5,316 bases of DNA from Planctomycetes bacterium RIFCSPHIGHO2_12_FULL_52_36 (GTDB taxonomy: Bacteria; Planctomycetota; Brocadiia; Brocadiales; Bathyanammoxibiaceae). The DNA lies in NCBI GenBank assembly GCA_001828545.1, contig MHYW01000084.1, forward strand, positions 1 to 5,316. The letters run 5' to 3'. Every line of letters begins with the position of its first letter. The first letter of the stretch is position 1. The notes below the pieces were generated by a model. It did no database searches. It saw only the letters and a program-made list of their open reading frames with translations, and was not told the origin of the DNA. Positions 4,458 through 5,316 of this stretch are shown here, one piece after another. Both the position numbers and the translations under genes were made by a program.

Positions 4458-5316
4458 ATGTGGGATTATACTGATAAAGTAAAAGACTACTTCCTTCACC
4501 CAAGGAACGTAGGCGAAATAAAGGATGCCGATGCCATAGGCGAAGTGGGCGCCATCGCCTGCGGGGATGCCCTGAGACTCTACCTCAAACTGGACAAGAA
4601 GAACGGGAACCGCATTGCAGACGCCAAGTTCAAGACCTTTGGATGCGGTAGCGCCATAGCCTCTGCCAGTGCCCTTACGGAGATGGTAATGGGTAAGACC
4701 CTGGAAGAGGCCGAAAAGATAACCAACCAGGACATTGCCGATTTCCTGGGGGGCCTGCCGCCAGAAAAGATGCATTGCTCGGTTATGGGTAAAGAGGCCC
4801 TGGAGTCCGCCATCGCCAACTACAGGGGCTACAAGGCCGCCCCCACAGAAGAGGGGGTCATCGTATGCAAGTGCTTCGGCGTAACGGACGTAAAGATAGA
4901 AAGAGTAGTCAGGGAAAACAGGCTTACTACCGTTGAGCAGGTTACCAATTATTGTAAGGCTGGGGGGGGATGCAAGTCATGCCATCCAGACATCCAGGGG
5001 ATTATTGATACGGTATGTGAGAAAGAGGTAAAACCCGTAGCCGTCCCCGCCAAATCCAAGAAGATGAGCAACCTCCGCAAGATGCAGTTGATACAAGAGA
5101 CCATAGAGCGGGACATACGCCCTGTGCTCATGATGGACGGGGGGGATATGGATTTGATAGACGTGGACGGTAATACAGTCTACGTCTCCTTCAGGGGGAG
5201 TTGTGCCGAATGTGCTGGCTCCAGGGTGACGCTTAAATCCACGGTGGAGGCAAAACTCAGGGAGTTTGTGATGGAGGAACTAGTAGTAGAAGAAGTTAAT
5301 CAAGGCGGTAGCACCG
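4458..5316 (+). CDS. nifU: NifU, three-domain Fe-S cluster scaffold (3'-partial)
   Basis: 286 codons are visible before the window ends. An IscU-like N-terminal domain (about 1-125) carries the three assembly cysteines: C35 in AIACGDAL, C63 in FGCGSAIASASA and C107 in KMHCSVMG, with D37 next to the first. A BFD-like [2Fe-2S] domain follows, with C137 and C139 (VCKCFG) and C172 and C175 (GGGCKSCH), the same numbering as the permanent-cluster cysteines of Azotobacter NifU. After a lysine-rich linker comes the NifU C-terminal domain (about 206-280), with C249 and C252 in GSCAECAG. Extra cysteines are C166 and C187; C166 is in TNYCKAGGG, where Thr is common. NifU normally builds [4Fe-4S] clusters with the NifS desulfurase and hands them to apo-enzymes; many non-diazotrophs use it as the general system, and no nif structural gene is visible here. 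The start has only a weak GGA (4447-4449) ribosome site, but the family begins at this Met and an upstream ATG (4432) runs straight into a stop. The C-terminus and any nifS lie beyond the edge. Confidence 0.95.
   Translation, partial: MWDYTDKVKDYFLHPRNVGEIKDADAIGEVGAIACGDALRLYLKLDKKNGNRIADAKFKTFGCGSAIASASALTEMVMGKTLEEAEKITNQDIADFLGGLPPEKMHCSVMGKEALESAIANYRGYKAAPTEEGVIVCKCFGVTDVKIERVVRENRLTTVEQVTNYCKAGGGCKSCHPDIQGIIDTVCEKEVKPVAVPAKSKKMSNLRKMQLIQETIERDIRPVLMMDGGDMDLIDVDGNTVYVSFRGSCAECAGSRVTLKSTVEAKLREFVMEELVVEEVNQGGST

Noticed and set aside
4455..4819. Minus-strand frames opposite nifU
   Set aside because: Shadows of the NifU reading frame, whose cysteine motifs are all in place on the + strand.
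4458..5316. Evidence for nitrogen fixation
   Set aside because: NifU alone is widely used for general Fe-S assembly; no nifHDK genes, NifA site or sigma-54 promoter is seen.

Overview
The window is a compact, co-directional gene block (all genes on the + strand) from what looks like an anaerobic or micro-aerophilic bacterium. The base composition is moderately GC-rich. AUA and AGG/AGA codons are common in every gene, so none of the genes stands out as foreign by codon use. The short palindromic repeats and the oxygen-sensitive enzyme family would fit an uncultured anaerobe (for example Planctomycetota, Nitrospirota or Desulfobacterota), but the sequence does not fix the phylum.

Layout: (1) 1-744, a DUF72/YecE-type TIM-barrel protein, probably missing its true N-terminus at the window edge. 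(2) 745-774, a candidate promoter directly after its stop. (3) 782-1888 and 1978-3231, two paralogous subunits of the 2-hydroxyacyl-CoA dehydratase / benzoyl-CoA reductase family (HGD-D, BcrB/BcrC-like). (4) 3283-3486, a small antitoxin-like protein with no toxin beside it. (5) 3586-4377, the ATP-dependent [4Fe-4S] activase (HgdC/HadI/BcrA-D type). (6) 4400-4428, a near-consensus sigma-70 promoter with a dyad over its -35 box. (7) 4458 to the window end, a three-domain NifU scaffold, cut by the edge.

How the genes fit together: in this enzyme family the activase hydrolyses ATP to push one low-potential electron into the two-subunit component, which then performs a radical dehydration or reduction of an acyl-CoA. 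One activase gene (a presumed homodimer) plus two component genes is the minimal set. NifU, read from its own promoter, would supply Fe-S clusters. The substrate is not identifiable. The most unusual protein feature is that the first component subunit has lost all three positions that normally hold its [4Fe-4S] cluster (D63, S90, D320 by motif alignment), while the second keeps them (C108, C136, C361).

The other theme is small palindromic DNA. Two perfect palindromes with GTAGGGGC...GCCCCTAC ends lie inside reading frames and are translated in the same phase (171-200 and 806-834). A two-hairpin element with GTAG...CTAC ends fills an intergenic gap (1893-1958). A different G-run/C-run element (3490-3568) carries one G-quadruplex motif on each strand. 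No RNA genes, CRISPR arrays or complete transposons are visible, and no gene-free stretch exceeds about 100 bases.
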